Source: Dyadobacter pollutisoli
GTDB lineage: Bacteria > Bacteroidota > Bacteroidia > Cytophagales > Spirosomataceae
Direction: 5' to 3'
Length of the DNA: 64,000 nucleotides
NCBI RefSeq assembly: GCF_026625565.1
Contig: NZ_CP112998.1
Span: 7,290,501-7,354,500 of the forward strand
The notes under the pieces are model-generated. The model had not been told where the DNA came from. It ran no database searches and was given only the letters and a program-made list of their open reading frames with translations. How positions within the stretch are numbered: the stretch's first letter is position 1; each line of letters begins with the position of its first letter. Below, piece by piece: positions 34,327 through 43,617 of this stretch. The position numbers and the translations under genes are program-made.

Positions 34327-35775
34327 ATGAATAAGACATTCGTTTGTTTGTTTTTGGCAATGATTTTAACGGCCTGCTCCGATCTGCTCGAAGAAAAGCC
34401 GAAATCGCTGGCCTCAGAGAATTTTTACAATACTGCCGCAGAAGCTAAGGCCGCAGTCAATGCGATTTACGGCCCGATGCGTGGCGATAATGGGTTGTCT
34501 ATCAACTATCCGGCGCAATTGGAAGGTCTGGCGGATTATGGGAATTCCAGAGGAACGCAAACACCCGTCAGCCTTTATCAGGGGCTTGATAATACAAACA
34601 TTAACAGGGTAGGCGTGATTTGGGACAATTTTTACCAGTCGATCCGAAATGCAAACCTGGTGATCAGCAATGTTCCGAAAGGGACGAATATGACCGATGC
34701 TGAAAAAACGCTGTACGTGGCGGAAGCCAAATATCTGAGATCGCTCCTTTACTTCGCGCTGGTACGTAACTGGGCAGGCGTGCCGCTTCGTACGGAGGAG
34801 AATATGACCGTAGCAGATGTTCCCAGATCCAGCGTGGAAGACGTATACAAACTGATCCTGGCCGATGCATTGGAAGCTGAAAAAGGACTTCCGGACGCAC
34901 CTACCGAAATCGGACGTCCAACCATTTGGGCGGCCAAGACATTGCTTTCGGAAATTTATCTTTATCAGGAAAATTGGGAATTGTCGAGTGCAAAAGCAAA
35001 GGAAGTCGTCGATTCCAAAAAGTATTCGCTTGTGGAAGTAGCAACTTCCGAGGATTTTCAGAAAATATATGGCCCCGAGGTTGTGAACACGACGGAGGAG
35101 GTATTTTATTTCAAATACTCCCGCCAGCAGGGTTTTGGCCTCGTAAGTTACGCACACCGAAAAACGGCCCAGTACGCCTACTTCGGCCCCGGTGGCGTGT
35201 ATGCTCAGTATACCGATTCAGTTTCGAATTCTGTGATCAAAAACTGGGATTTCAAAGATCTTCGTAAGAAACACATTCTATATAATGTCGACATTGGTCT
35301 AGGGTCCACGTCTTGCCTTTACAGAAAATACCGTGATCCGGCTGCGACCTCAGGGGCAGGAGCGGGAGCAGGGAACGACTATCCATGGTACCGGTTTGCG
35401 GACGTGCTGCTATTCCACGCAGAGGCCGATGCACGAGCTAAAGGCGCACCAACCGCGGAAGCGCTCGAAAGCTTGAACAGGGTACACCGCCGGGCATATG
35501 GGTTGCCTTCCGGCGCGGTGTCAGCAGTGGATTTCAAATTGGCTGATTTTACACTCAAAACTTTTATTGATAAAGTGGTGCAGGAAAGAGGCTACGAAAC
35601 TATGTATGAAGGAAAGCGCTGGAACGATCTGAAAAGACTGGGAATAGCTAAGCAACGGATTTTGGAAGTAAAGAATATAGTGGTAGCAGACAAACACATG
35701 CTTTGGCCTATTCCTAATTCCGAAATCCTGTACAACAAGGCATTAACGGCCAAGGATCAGAACCCGGGCTACTAA
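34327..35775 (+). CDS. SusD/RagB-family lipoprotein (second locus)
   Basis: 482 residues. Lipobox ILTAC (Cys17). N-terminal SusD motifs (LLEEKPKSLASENFYNTAAEAKAAVNAIYGPMR, AKYLRSLLYFALVRNWAGVPLRTEE) and C-terminal motifs (RFADVLLFHAEADARA, LNRVHRRAYGLP, VVQERGYETMYEGKRWNDLKRLG, ending PIPNSEILYNKALTAKDQNPGY). It is the substrate-binding lid for the preceding SusC. The next gene starts 33 bases later, so the oxidoreductases may be in the same operon. Confidence 0.95.
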   Translation: MNKTFVCLFLAMILTACSDLLEEKPKSLASENFYNTAAEAKAAVNAIYGPMRGDNGLSINYPAQLEGLADYGNSRGTQTPVSLYQGLDNTNINRVGVIWDNFYQSIRNANLVISNVPKGTNMTDAEKTLYVAEAKYLRSLLYFALVRNWAGVPLRTEENMTVADVPRSSVEDVYKLILADALEAEKGLPDAPTEIGRPTIWAAKTLLSEIYLYQENWELSSAKAKEVVDSKKYSLVEVATSEDFQKIYGPEVVNTTEEVFYFKYSRQQGFGLVSYAHRKTAQYAYFGPGGVYAQYTDSVSNSVIKNWDFKDLRKKHILYNVDIGLGSTSCLYRKYRDPAATSGAGAGAGNDYPWYRFADVLLFHAEADARAKGAPTAEALESLNRVHRRAYGLPSGAVSAVDFKLADFTLKTFIDKVVQERGYETMYEGKRWNDLKRLGIAKQRILEVKNIVVADKHMLWPIPNSEILYNKALTAKDQNPGY

Positions 35776-35808
35776 TACCTTCATTTGATCGAATTAAAAC
35801 AAGAGAAT

Positions 35809-37818
35809 ATGAGCAAAATACTAGCACAGGCAGCCTGTTTGATCGCATTTCTTTTATCCGGGTTTCGGCCCGGAACTCCGCCTGCCGACCCAGTGGATAT
35901 TTGTATTTACGGGGCAACTTCCGCTGGTGTGATCGCTGCCTATACTGCGAAGAAAATGGGTAAGTCCGTGATCCTGATCGAGCCGGGCAATCACCTCGGT
36001 GGCATGACTTCGGGCGGCCTCGGCTACACGGATATTGGTAATAAGTATGCGATCACAGGCTTGTCAAGAGACTTTTACCGCAAGATTGGCAAGCATTACG
36101 GCAAGTTTGAACAATGGACATTTGAGCCGCACATTGCCAAAAAGTATTTGCAGCAATACCTTGACGAAGCGGGGATCAATGTGGTTTATCATCATAGGAT
36201 TAAAGGCCTTGTTAAATCGGGCACGGATATCAAATCGATTATAATCGAAAACAGTGTCAAGCCGGAGATGCAAACGAGCCGGGTTGTTTCGGCAAAGGTC
36301 TTTATGGATTGTACCTACGAGGGTGATCTGATGGCGAAGGCAAATGTTAAGTATGCCGTCGGCCGTGAAGCCAATGCTGATTACAACGAGACGATCAATG
36401 GTGTGCAGTTCATGACAGGACACCAAATCCCGGATGGTATCGATCCTTACCGAACTGAGGGCAAGCCGGAAAGTGGTTTGCTTTGGGGAATATCCAATGG
36501 AAAACTGGATGCCACCGGTTCAGGGGATAAGAAAGTTCAGGCTTACAATTACCGTATCTGTTTGTCGTCTGACCCAAACAACATGGTGCCTATTACCAAA
36601 CCGGAAGGCTACGATCCGGCGCGTTATGAGCTGCTTGCGAGACTCATTAAGGCTCATCCTGAGGAAAAATCGCTCTCCGATTATTTTATATGGAGCAAGA
36701 TGCCCAACAATAAAACGGACATTAACAATCGGGGTGGGTTTTCAACGGACATGATCGGTATGAACTACGACTATCCGGATGGAACTTATGAAACGCGGGA
36801 AAGGATCATTAAAGCGCACGAAAGCTATACGAAAGGATTACTTTACTTTTTCGGCCATGATCCCCGGGTTCCTTCTGAAATCAGTCAGGCCATGTTGAAA
36901 TGGGGCTATCCCAAAGACGAATACACCGACACCGGTAACTGGTCCCCGCAACTGTATGTGCGTGAAGCGCGGCGAATGATAGGAGATTACATCATGACCC
37001 AGGCAAATTGTGAAGGAAAGGAAGTGGTAAAAGACGGAGTAGGAATGGCTGCTTATACCATGGACTCGCACAACATTCAGCGCATTGTGGTGAAGGGAAT
37101 GGCGAAAAATGAAGGTAATGTTGAAATCGGAGGATTTGGCCCATATCCCATTGCCTACGGTTCGCTTGTTCCCAAAGCCAAGGAATGTACTAATCTGCTG
37201 GTACCGGTTTGTCTGTCCGCCACGCACATTGCCTACGGTTCGATCAGAATGGAGCCTGTGTTTATGGTACTCGCGCAGTCGGCAGCGGTTGGAGCGGTAA
37301 TGGCCATTGATTCAAAAGTGCCGGTTCAGAAAATCAATGTTGCGCAATTGCAGGCGAAGCTGAAAGCTGATCCGCTTGTGAATGGTGCGACGCCTGAGAT
37401 TTTGGTTGACAATGAAGATACTGGTCACGTTACCGTGAAAGGTGCCTGGTCAACTGTTAAAAAAGGAGGTTATGGTCCCTCATTCCTCTCTACCAAAGAG
37501 GATGATACCAACATTGGAACAGTCACTTTTACGCCTGATATTCCGGTTTCCAAAGCGTACAATATCTATGTATATTTTCCAAAAGTTGCCAAACTAGCCC
37601 CTGAAATGAAGCTGGCTGTGACTTATGGTAAAGAAGTTAAGAACATTACTGTCAAAGAAAAGGACATTGTCGTGGAAGGTCAGACTTCGGGGGAATGGTA
37701 CAATCTTGGAAAGTTCAATCTGCCCAAAGGCAGCGGTTCACAGGTTAGTATTTCATCAGATGGTGAGAAAGGGGCTGTGGTTGCCGATGCAATTCTGTTT
37801 GTCCCTGATTCAAAATAA
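35809..37818 (+). CDS. FAD-dependent oxidoreductase with golvesin-like C-terminal domain
   Basis: About 669 residues from the ATG at 35809 (a TTG eight codons earlier has no signal-peptide logic). A short signal (ILAQAACLIAFLLSG) precedes a FAD_oxidored domain: ICIYGATSAGVIAAYTAKKMGKSVILIE binds FAD, then HLGGMTSGGLGYTD and DCTYEGDLMAKA, typical of xanthan-lyase-like proteins. The last ~140 residues form a beta domain like the golvesin/xanthan lyase C-terminal domain (VDNEDTGHVTVKGAWSTV). Probably an extracytoplasmic enzyme acting on a sugar imported by this locus; reaction unknown. The next gene is a paralogue. Confidence 0.85.
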   Translation: MSKILAQAACLIAFLLSGFRPGTPPADPVDICIYGATSAGVIAAYTAKKMGKSVILIEPGNHLGGMTSGGLGYTDIGNKYAITGLSRDFYRKIGKHYGKFEQWTFEPHIAKKYLQQYLDEAGINVVYHHRIKGLVKSGTDIKSIIIENSVKPEMQTSRVVSAKVFMDCTYEGDLMAKANVKYAVGREANADYNETINGVQFMTGHQIPDGIDPYRTEGKPESGLLWGISNGKLDATGSGDKKVQAYNYRICLSSDPNNMVPITKPEGYDPARYELLARLIKAHPEEKSLSDYFIWSKMPNNKTDINNRGGFSTDMIGMNYDYPDGTYETRERIIKAHESYTKGLLYFFGHDPRVPSEISQAMLKWGYPKDEYTDTGNWSPQLYVREARRMIGDYIMTQANCEGKEVVKDGVGMAAYTMDSHNIQRIVVKGMAKNEGNVEIGGFGPYPIAYGSLVPKAKECTNLLVPVCLSATHIAYGSIRMEPVFMVLAQSAAVGAVMAIDSKVPVQKINVAQLQAKLKADPLVNGATPEILVDNEDTGHVTVKGAWSTVKKGGYGPSFLSTKEDDTNIGTVTFTPDIPVSKAYNIYVYFPKVAKLAPEMKLAVTYGKEVKNITVKEKDIVVEGQTSGEWYNLGKFNLPKGSGSQVSISSDGEKGAVVADAILFVPDSK

Positions 37819-37844
37819 TTTCTAAATCCTAATATGATTCATTA

Positions 37845-39509
37845 ATGAGAAAATTACTTTTTCTGTTCTCGCTGACGGTATTCATCTGCCAGACTCAGTC
37901 AGCCGAGATTTTTGCCCAAAATAATCCCGGCGCCGAAACTTATGAGGCCGACGTCATTGTATACGGCGGTACTTCCGGCGCGGTAACCGCAGCTGTACAG
38001 GTGGTAAAGCAGGGCAAGACGGTGATAGTGGTATCGCCGGACAAGCATCTTGGCGGTTTATCGGCAGGAGGACTTGGTTTCACGGACACCGGTAATAAGG
38101 CGGTGATCGGCGGGCTGGCCCGTGAATTTTACCACCGCGTGTTCATGCATTACGACACTCCTGACGCCTGGCAATGGCAAAAGAAAGAAGAGTATGGCAA
38201 TAAAGGGCAAGGTACACCCGCTATGGACGGCACCGATCGGACCATGTGGATTTTCGAACCGCATGTGGCTGAGAAAGTTTTCGAAGACTTTGTCAAAGAA
38301 AACAATGTGAAAATTTATCGTGATGAGTGGCTGGACAGGGGCAAAGGTCTTGTTAAGATGAATGGCAGGATCGTTTCTTTCAAAACCCTGAGTGGTAAAA
38401 CATTCAAAGGTAAAATGTTCATTGACGCTACCTATGAGGGTGACCTGATGGCTGCTGCTGGTGTGAAATATCACGTAGGCAGGGAATCAAACAGCGTGTA
38501 TAACGAGGAGTGGAATGGAGTTCAGGCCGGGGTTTTTCAGCATGGACATTATTTCAAAAAGGATGTGAGCCCTTACAAAATCGAGGGCGATCCGAAAAGC
38601 GGTTTGCTGCCTTATGTTTCAAATGAAAAAATAGCTAAGAATGGTAGCGGTGACCACAAAATCCAGGCATACTGTTTCCGTATGTGCCTTTCGGCAAATC
38701 CGGACAACCGCATTCCGTTCGAGAAACCGGCAGGGTACGATCCAGACAAATACGAGCTGCTGGCCAGGGTTTACAACGCTGGCTGGACGGAAACATTTGA
38801 CAAATACGACCCGATCCCCAACAAAAAAACGGATACCAACAACCACGGGCCATTCAGTACCGATTACATTGGTATGAACTATGATTACCCGGATGCGACC
38901 TATGAAAGAAGAAAAGAGATCATCCGCGATCATGAGCTTTATCAGAAAGGGTTGATGTATTTCCTTTCCAATGATCCAAGGGTACCTGCTGATGTGCAGG
39001 CGGAGATGAAGAAGTGGGGGCTACCGAAAGATGAGTTTAAAGATAATGGCGGCTGGCCGCATCAGATCTACGTGCGTGAGGCGCGGCGTATGATCGGGCT
39101 TGGCGTGATGACTGAAAACGAAACGCTGGGCAAGGCTCCGGTGTCTCAATCTGTTGGAATGGGGTCTTATTCATTGGATGCGCACAATGCTCAGCGATAT
39201 GTGAAGGAAGATGGTTTTGTGCAAAATGAAGGTGATATTGGTGTACATCCCAAAAAGCCCTACGCCATTTCATATGCTTCCCTGGTTCCTAAAAAAGATG
39301 AATGCCAAAATCTATTTGTGCCGGTATGTTTGTCGAGCTCGCACATCGCTTACGGCTCCATTCGAATGGAACCAGTGTTTATGATCCTGGGGCAAAGCGC
39401 TGCTTCCGCGGCAGTTCAGGCAATCGATCGTAACGTTTCAGTGCAGGATGTGGACTACGCGAAACTGAAAGAGCAACTTCTGAAAGACAAACAGAAACTG
39501 GAATTTTAA
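37845..39509 (+). CDS. FAD-dependent oxidoreductase, paralogue of preceding gene
   Basis: 554 residues with a signal peptide (LLFLFSLTVFICQTQSAEIFAQ). FAD-binding motif VIVYGGTSGAVTAAVQVVKQGKTVIVV, then HLGGLSAGGLGFTDTGNKAVIGGLAREFYHRV and IDATYEGDLMAAAGV. It aligns along its length with the preceding protein (e.g. VREARRMIG, SHIAYGSIRMEPVFMILGQSAA) but lacks the golvesin-like domain. The pair arose by tandem duplication. Same likely class of substrate; whether the two form a complex is unknown. Confidence 0.87.
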   Translation: MRKLLFLFSLTVFICQTQSAEIFAQNNPGAETYEADVIVYGGTSGAVTAAVQVVKQGKTVIVVSPDKHLGGLSAGGLGFTDTGNKAVIGGLAREFYHRVFMHYDTPDAWQWQKKEEYGNKGQGTPAMDGTDRTMWIFEPHVAEKVFEDFVKENNVKIYRDEWLDRGKGLVKMNGRIVSFKTLSGKTFKGKMFIDATYEGDLMAAAGVKYHVGRESNSVYNEEWNGVQAGVFQHGHYFKKDVSPYKIEGDPKSGLLPYVSNEKIAKNGSGDHKIQAYCFRMCLSANPDNRIPFEKPAGYDPDKYELLARVYNAGWTETFDKYDPIPNKKTDTNNHGPFSTDYIGMNYDYPDATYERRKEIIRDHELYQKGLMYFLSNDPRVPADVQAEMKKWGLPKDEFKDNGGWPHQIYVREARRMIGLGVMTENETLGKAPVSQSVGMGSYSLDAHNAQRYVKEDGFVQNEGDIGVHPKKPYAISYASLVPKKDECQNLFVPVCLSSSHIAYGSIRMEPVFMILGQSAASAAVQAIDRNVSVQDVDYAKLKEQLLKDKQKLEF

Positions 39510-39598
39510 GAAACCTGATCCATGTTTGACTAACTATTTGAAGCTAAACACATGAGCGTTAAACACAACTTTCTCTTTAAATTTTAGAAATTAACAAA

Positions 39599-39628
39599 CA
39601 AATAGCCGGTCTTATGTCCGGCTATTTG
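39599..39628 (+). terminator. Hairpin terminator candidate before the MFS gene
   Basis: An 11-bp stem (39599-39609 with 39618-39628; CAAATAGCCGG / CCGGCTATTTG) with an 8-base loop lies 90 bases after the oxidoreductase stop. There is no T-run after it, but an ATG in its loop (39614) shows that this ATG is not a useful start. Confidence 0.55.
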
Positions 39629-39649
39629 CATAATATTGCACTAATTCCG

Positions 39650-40912
39650 ATGAAACCCATACAAACAGAAATGACGACCCTTTCAGCACCTCGTTCAGAT
39701 GCTTCCCATCTTTTTAGTGCGCCGGTTATAGTTGCAGCCCTCGGTTATTTTGTCGACATATATGATTTGCTGCTGTTCGGTATCGTACGGCTACCCAGTC
39801 TGGCGTCGCTAGGCTTGTCCGAAACGGAAATTTCCCTTACCGGTGCCAGCATTCTCAACTGGCAAATGACTGGTTTGTTACTTGGCGGGATACTTTGGGG
39901 TGTTTTGGGGGATAAAAAAGGCAGGCTGTCTGTTTTGTTCGGCTCCATCATTACCTACTCCCTGGCCAACATTGCCTGCGGATTTGTACAGGATGTCAAT
40001 GTATACAAGGTGTTTCGTTTCATTGCAGGAATCGGCCTTGCTGGCGAGCTAGGAGCAGGTATCACACTCGTTTCCGAAATCCTTCCGAAGCATTTGCGCG
40101 CGATTGGCACTTCGCTGGTAGCCGGAATCGGGCTGCTGGGAGCTGTGGTTGCCTATTTTACGGTAGAGTTTTTTGACTGGCGTTATGCCTACTTCATTGG
40201 TGGCGGTTTAGGAATTTCGTTGTTGCTGCTGCGCATTGGGGTGTTTGAGTCAGGGATATTTAAAGATCTCAAAAATCAGAAACATGTTGAAAAGGGTAAC
40301 TTCTTCGCACTCTTTACCAATAAAGACAGACTGTTCAGATATCTGAAATGCATTGGTATCGGTCTGCCTACATGGTTTGTGATAGGCATTCTGGCTACTT
40401 TCAGCAACGAGTTCGGTAAGGCGCTGGGCATTGCCGAGGCTGTCAAACCGGGGCTTTCGATCATGTGGTGCTATGTGGGACTTTCAATGGGAGACCTGGC
40501 GAGCGGGTTCCTGAGCCACTGGCTGGAATCGAGAAAGAAAGCTGTACTTTATCTGATGCTTTTTACGTTGGTATGGAGTGGTGTTTATTTGTTCGCCGGT
40601 ATTAAATCTGTCACGCATTTGTACACAGTTGCAGCATTGCTGGGCTTCGGGATAGGTTACTGGGCAATGTTCGTAACCATTGGTGCTGAGCAGTTTGGGA
40701 CTAATTTGCGAGCTACGGCGGCTACTACTGTTCCGAATATGGTAAGGGGAACTGTTGTGTTAATGACAACATTATTTGCTACTTTTAAAGACTCGTTTTC
40801 AGTGATTAATTCGGGGGCATTGGTAGGATTGATCTGTTTCGTGATCGGTATTTTTTGTATCATCACCATACCCGAAACACACGGACGCGATCTGGATTTT
40901 CTGGAAGAGTAG
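39650..40912 (+). CDS. MFS transporter, sugar/metabolite:H+ symporter type
   Basis: 420 residues from the ATG at 39650; the ATG at 39614 lies in a hairpin loop and adds a non-family tail. Twelve hydrophobic segments. The loop between helices 2 and 3 has the MFS signature (GVLGDKKGRLSVLFGS), with IYDLLLFG in helix 1 and the second-half loop LSHWLESRKKAVLY. The family moves organic acids or sugars across the inner membrane by proton symport. Its place after two oxidoreductases suggests uptake of an oxidised sugar product; this is inferred. Confidence 0.87.
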   Translation: MKPIQTEMTTLSAPRSDASHLFSAPVIVAALGYFVDIYDLLLFGIVRLPSLASLGLSETEISLTGASILNWQMTGLLLGGILWGVLGDKKGRLSVLFGSIITYSLANIACGFVQDVNVYKVFRFIAGIGLAGELGAGITLVSEILPKHLRAIGTSLVAGIGLLGAVVAYFTVEFFDWRYAYFIGGGLGISLLLLRIGVFESGIFKDLKNQKHVEKGNFFALFTNKDRLFRYLKCIGIGLPTWFVIGILATFSNEFGKALGIAEAVKPGLSIMWCYVGLSMGDLASGFLSHWLESRKKAVLYLMLFTLVWSGVYLFAGIKSVTHLYTVAALLGFGIGYWAMFVTIGAEQFGTNLRATAATTVPNMVRGTVVLMTTLFATFKDSFSVINSGALVGLICFVIGIFCIITIPETHGRDLDFLEE

Positions 40913-40920
40913 AGCCGGAG

Positions 40921-41136
40921 GCGTCATGAAATGGTCAGGTAGTAGTCATGAGGTGGTCAGGGGTAGTCAGGTATTGTCAGAGGTAGTCATGAAATGGTCA
41001 TTTGTTGTCACGATATAGTCAGGGCGAGGTATTACGACAAGTGACAATCCATGACTAAAAGAAAAGTGACTATAAATGACAAAAAGTGACAATCATGACC
41101 ATAAATGACCATTCATGACTCAACAAGTCACTTGAC
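40921..41136. repeat. Phased GTCA/TGAC inverted tetramer array
   Basis: Ten GTCA tetramers start at 40923, 40934, 40945, 40956, 40966, 40976, 40986, 40997, 41007 and 41018 (steps of 10-11). Eight TGAC follow at 41042, 41052, 41067, 41077, 41087, 41096, 41106 and 41116 (mostly 9-10). The right half is the rough reverse complement of the left: outer GTCATGAAATGGTCA resembles the reverse complement of TGACCATTCATGAC (41106-41119). Linkers vary, so it is not a CRISPR. It lies between the MFS gene and the gluconate dehydrogenase pair. Confidence 0.8.
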
Positions 41137-41171
41137 GAAGATTTTATTATTAACATTAAAATACAAAAGAA

Positions 41172-41693
41172 ATGGAGAGACGCGTAGCGCTTAAAAGTAT
41201 GGCGGTTGCCATGGGCGCAATGGCGGGTTTGCCTGCCTGGGCATCCGGATGGAGCAAAGGAACTTTACCGAAAGGAAGACTTCTTTCCGCTGATCAATCG
41301 AAAAACCTGGCGGCTATCGTGGAAGCGATTATTCCTAAAACCGATACGCCGGGAGCAGGAGAGCTGGGGGTAGGTGATTTTGTTCAAAAAATGGTGAAGG
41401 ATTGCTACGACAGCAAAGCGCAGGCCAGTCTTGCAAGTGGTGTTTCCAATGTGGACGAGCAGAGCATACAGCGTTTTGGGAAATCATTTGTAGATGCAGG
41501 CAAAGATCAGAAATTGCAGATTTTGCAGGATATAGATAAAGGTAGCGATGCCAGCCAGAAAGCATTTCTGGGAATGGTGAAAAACCTCACGATCCAGGGC
41601 TATATGACCTCGGAATATGTGATGACCAATATCACGCATTATGAAATGATCCCGGGGCGTTATCACGGATGTGTACCGGTTAAAAAAGGATAA
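41172..41693 (+). CDS. Gluconate 2-dehydrogenase subunit 3 family protein
   Basis: 173 residues with a Tat-like signal (ERRVALKSMAVAMGAMAGLPAWASG). The rest has the small-subunit pattern (LSADQSKNLAAIVEAIIPKTDTPGAGELGVGDFVQKMVKDCY). It partners with the FAD subunit encoded 44 bases downstream; a cytochrome c subunit is not nearby. Such pairs oxidise sugars or polyols in the periplasm, with the small subunit aiding export or folding of the large one. Confidence 0.9.
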   Translation: MERRVALKSMAVAMGAMAGLPAWASGWSKGTLPKGRLLSADQSKNLAAIVEAIIPKTDTPGAGELGVGDFVQKMVKDCYDSKAQASLASGVSNVDEQSIQRFGKSFVDAGKDQKLQILQDIDKGSDASQKAFLGMVKNLTIQGYMTSEYVMTNITHYEMIPGRYHGCVPVKKG

Positions 41694-41737
41694 CGGGCCC
41701 ATTAGCCCCGTCCTCCTCATTTTATTAAAGATTAACT

Positions 41738-43450
41738 ATGGCGAATTTTAATATAGATAGTAAAAAAGCCCGCACGTATGATGCCATTGTTATTGGCTCA
41801 GGAATCAGCGGAGGCTGGTCGGCAAAGGAGCTGACAGAAAAGGGCCTGAAAACCCTGGTACTGGAACGTGGCCGCGATGTGCAGCACATTAAGGATTATC
41901 CCACTACCAACATGATGCCGTGGGAGTTTGCGCACCGCGAGCGACTGCCCAAAGAAATTACGGACGCGAACCCGATCGCTAGCAGATGTTATAATTTCAA
42001 AGAATCTTCTGCCCATTTTTTTGCAAAAGACAATGAGCATCCATATGTACAGGAAAAGCCTTTCGACTGGATACGTGGGTACCAGGTAGGAGGTAAGTCG
42101 CTACTATGGGCGCGTCAGACACAGCGATGGAGCAAGTATGATTTTGAAGGACCGGCACGTGATAAATTTGCCGTGGAATGGCCGATCGGCTACGACGACA
42201 TTGCTCCCTGGTACAGCCACGTGGAGAAATTCGCGGGTATTACCGGTAATAAAGACGGAATTGATACATTACCAGACGGGGAGTTCCTTGCACCACATGA
42301 CTTGAACTGCGTTGAAAAATATTTCAAAGAGCAAGTCGGCAAGCAGTACAAAGACCGTCATATTATCATTGGTCGCGCAGCCCACATCACCGATCCGCAG
42401 CAGATCCACCTTGATCAGGGTCGTGCGAAATGCCAGCACCGCGTAATATGCGAGCGTGGCTGTCCGTTTGGAGGATATTTCAGCAGTAACTCGTCGACCA
42501 TTCCCTGGGCGATGAAAACCGGGAACCTGACGATGCGTCCGCACTCGGTTGTGCACTCCATTATTTATGATGACAAGAAACAGAAAGCGACGGGAGTGCG
42601 TGTTATTGACGCGAATACGAAGCAAATGATGGAGTTTTATGCAGATATTATTTTTGTAAATGCAGCTGCATTGAATTCAAATCTTGTACTGCTCAATTCG
42701 ACTTCTTCCCGTTTTCCTAACGGACTAGGAAATGACAGCGGTGTGCTGGGCAAGTATGTGGCGTTCCACAACTACCGCGCGAGCGTATCCGGTGAGTACG
42801 AAGGCTTCCTGGACTCTACTACCGACGGTAAGCGCCCGAACAGCGGCTACATCCCAAGGTTCCGCAATGTATATAAACAGGAAACAGACTTCCTGAGAGG
42901 CTATGCAGCAGGTTTTGGAGCCAACAGAAATACATATTCCGACCGTAACGGATTGGGAGAATCATTGAAATCGAACCTTCATGAAACCAAATACGGCAAC
43001 TGGAGTGTAGGCTCACATATGATGGGCGAGACGATTCCAAAGGAAAGTAATTACGTAGCGCTGGACAAAGACTTGAAAGATCCGTTTGGCATTGCTCAGC
43101 TCAAAATCTCCGTAGGTTATGATGACAATGACGAGAAAATGATCAAAGACTATGTAGAGCAGGTGAGTGAGATGTTTACCAATGCCGGGTTCAAAAATGT
43201 GAAATCGCACGACGGGAATAGAAATCCGGGTAACGACATTCACGAAATGGGCGGTGTACGCATGGGTAAAGACCCGAAAACGTCCATGCTGAACCAATGG
43301 AACCAGTTGCACGCCTGCAAAAACGTGTTTGTAACAGACGGAGCGTGCATGACTTCCACTTCTACGCAAAACCCATCCCTCACTTACATGGCGCTTTCGG
43401 CCCGGGCTGTGGACTATGCGGTGAAGCAAATGAAGGCGAAGAATTTATAA
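41738..43450 (+). CDS. GMC family oxidoreductase (FAD-dependent)
   Basis: 570 residues. FAD-binding motif AIVIGSGISGGWSAKELTEKG at the N-terminus, GMC signature region GYQVGGKSLLWARQTQRWS, a C-terminal domain with HEMGGVRMG (candidate catalytic His) and TSTSTQNPSLTYMALSARA (candidate Asn). No signal peptide, so it is probably exported with the Tat-signal small subunit. It oxidises an alcohol or sugar hydroxyl. The operon with subunit 3 and the upstream oxidoreductases suggests a keto-sugar pathway. A terminator follows. Confidence 0.92.
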   Translation: MANFNIDSKKARTYDAIVIGSGISGGWSAKELTEKGLKTLVLERGRDVQHIKDYPTTNMMPWEFAHRERLPKEITDANPIASRCYNFKESSAHFFAKDNEHPYVQEKPFDWIRGYQVGGKSLLWARQTQRWSKYDFEGPARDKFAVEWPIGYDDIAPWYSHVEKFAGITGNKDGIDTLPDGEFLAPHDLNCVEKYFKEQVGKQYKDRHIIIGRAAHITDPQQIHLDQGRAKCQHRVICERGCPFGGYFSSNSSTIPWAMKTGNLTMRPHSVVHSIIYDDKKQKATGVRVIDANTKQMMEFYADIIFVNAAALNSNLVLLNSTSSRFPNGLGNDSGVLGKYVAFHNYRASVSGEYEGFLDSTTDGKRPNSGYIPRFRNVYKQETDFLRGYAAGFGANRNTYSDRNGLGESLKSNLHETKYGNWSVGSHMMGETIPKESNYVALDKDLKDPFGIAQLKISVGYDDNDEKMIKDYVEQVSEMFTNAGFKNVKSHDGNRNPGNDIHEMGGVRMGKDPKTSMLNQWNQLHACKNVFVTDGACMTSTSTQNPSLTYMALSARAVDYAVKQMKAKNL

Positions 43451-43470
43451 AATCTGTTTGTTTTTTAGTG

Positions 43471-43501
43471 AAAGGCTGTCATTTTCAAAATGGTGGCCTT
43501 T
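43471..43501 (+). terminator. Intrinsic terminator after GMC oxidoreductase
   Basis: AAAGGCTGTCATTTT (43471-43485) pairs with AAAATGGTGGCCTTT (43487-43501), with three U-G wobbles in the middle, followed by T-run. It begins 20 bases after the stop codon and separates this operon from the third sigma locus. Confidence 0.75.
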
Positions 43502-43617
43502 TTGCTTTTAGAGGCATTAACCCTATATAAATAAAAAAAGTTTTAGTTTTTTTTAATCAAGAGTAAGGGGATTCAAATACAAAAAAGTCTTTTTATTATT
43601 ACATAAATAAAGACTCA

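Noticed and set aside
34414..35157. 247-codon minus-strand frame in the second susD
   Set aside because: Shadow; the plus frame has complete SusD motifs.
40921..41136. Reading the GTCA array as a CRISPR
   Set aside because: Repeats are 4 bases with 6-7 base variable linkers and switch to the reverse complement; no cas genes nearby.
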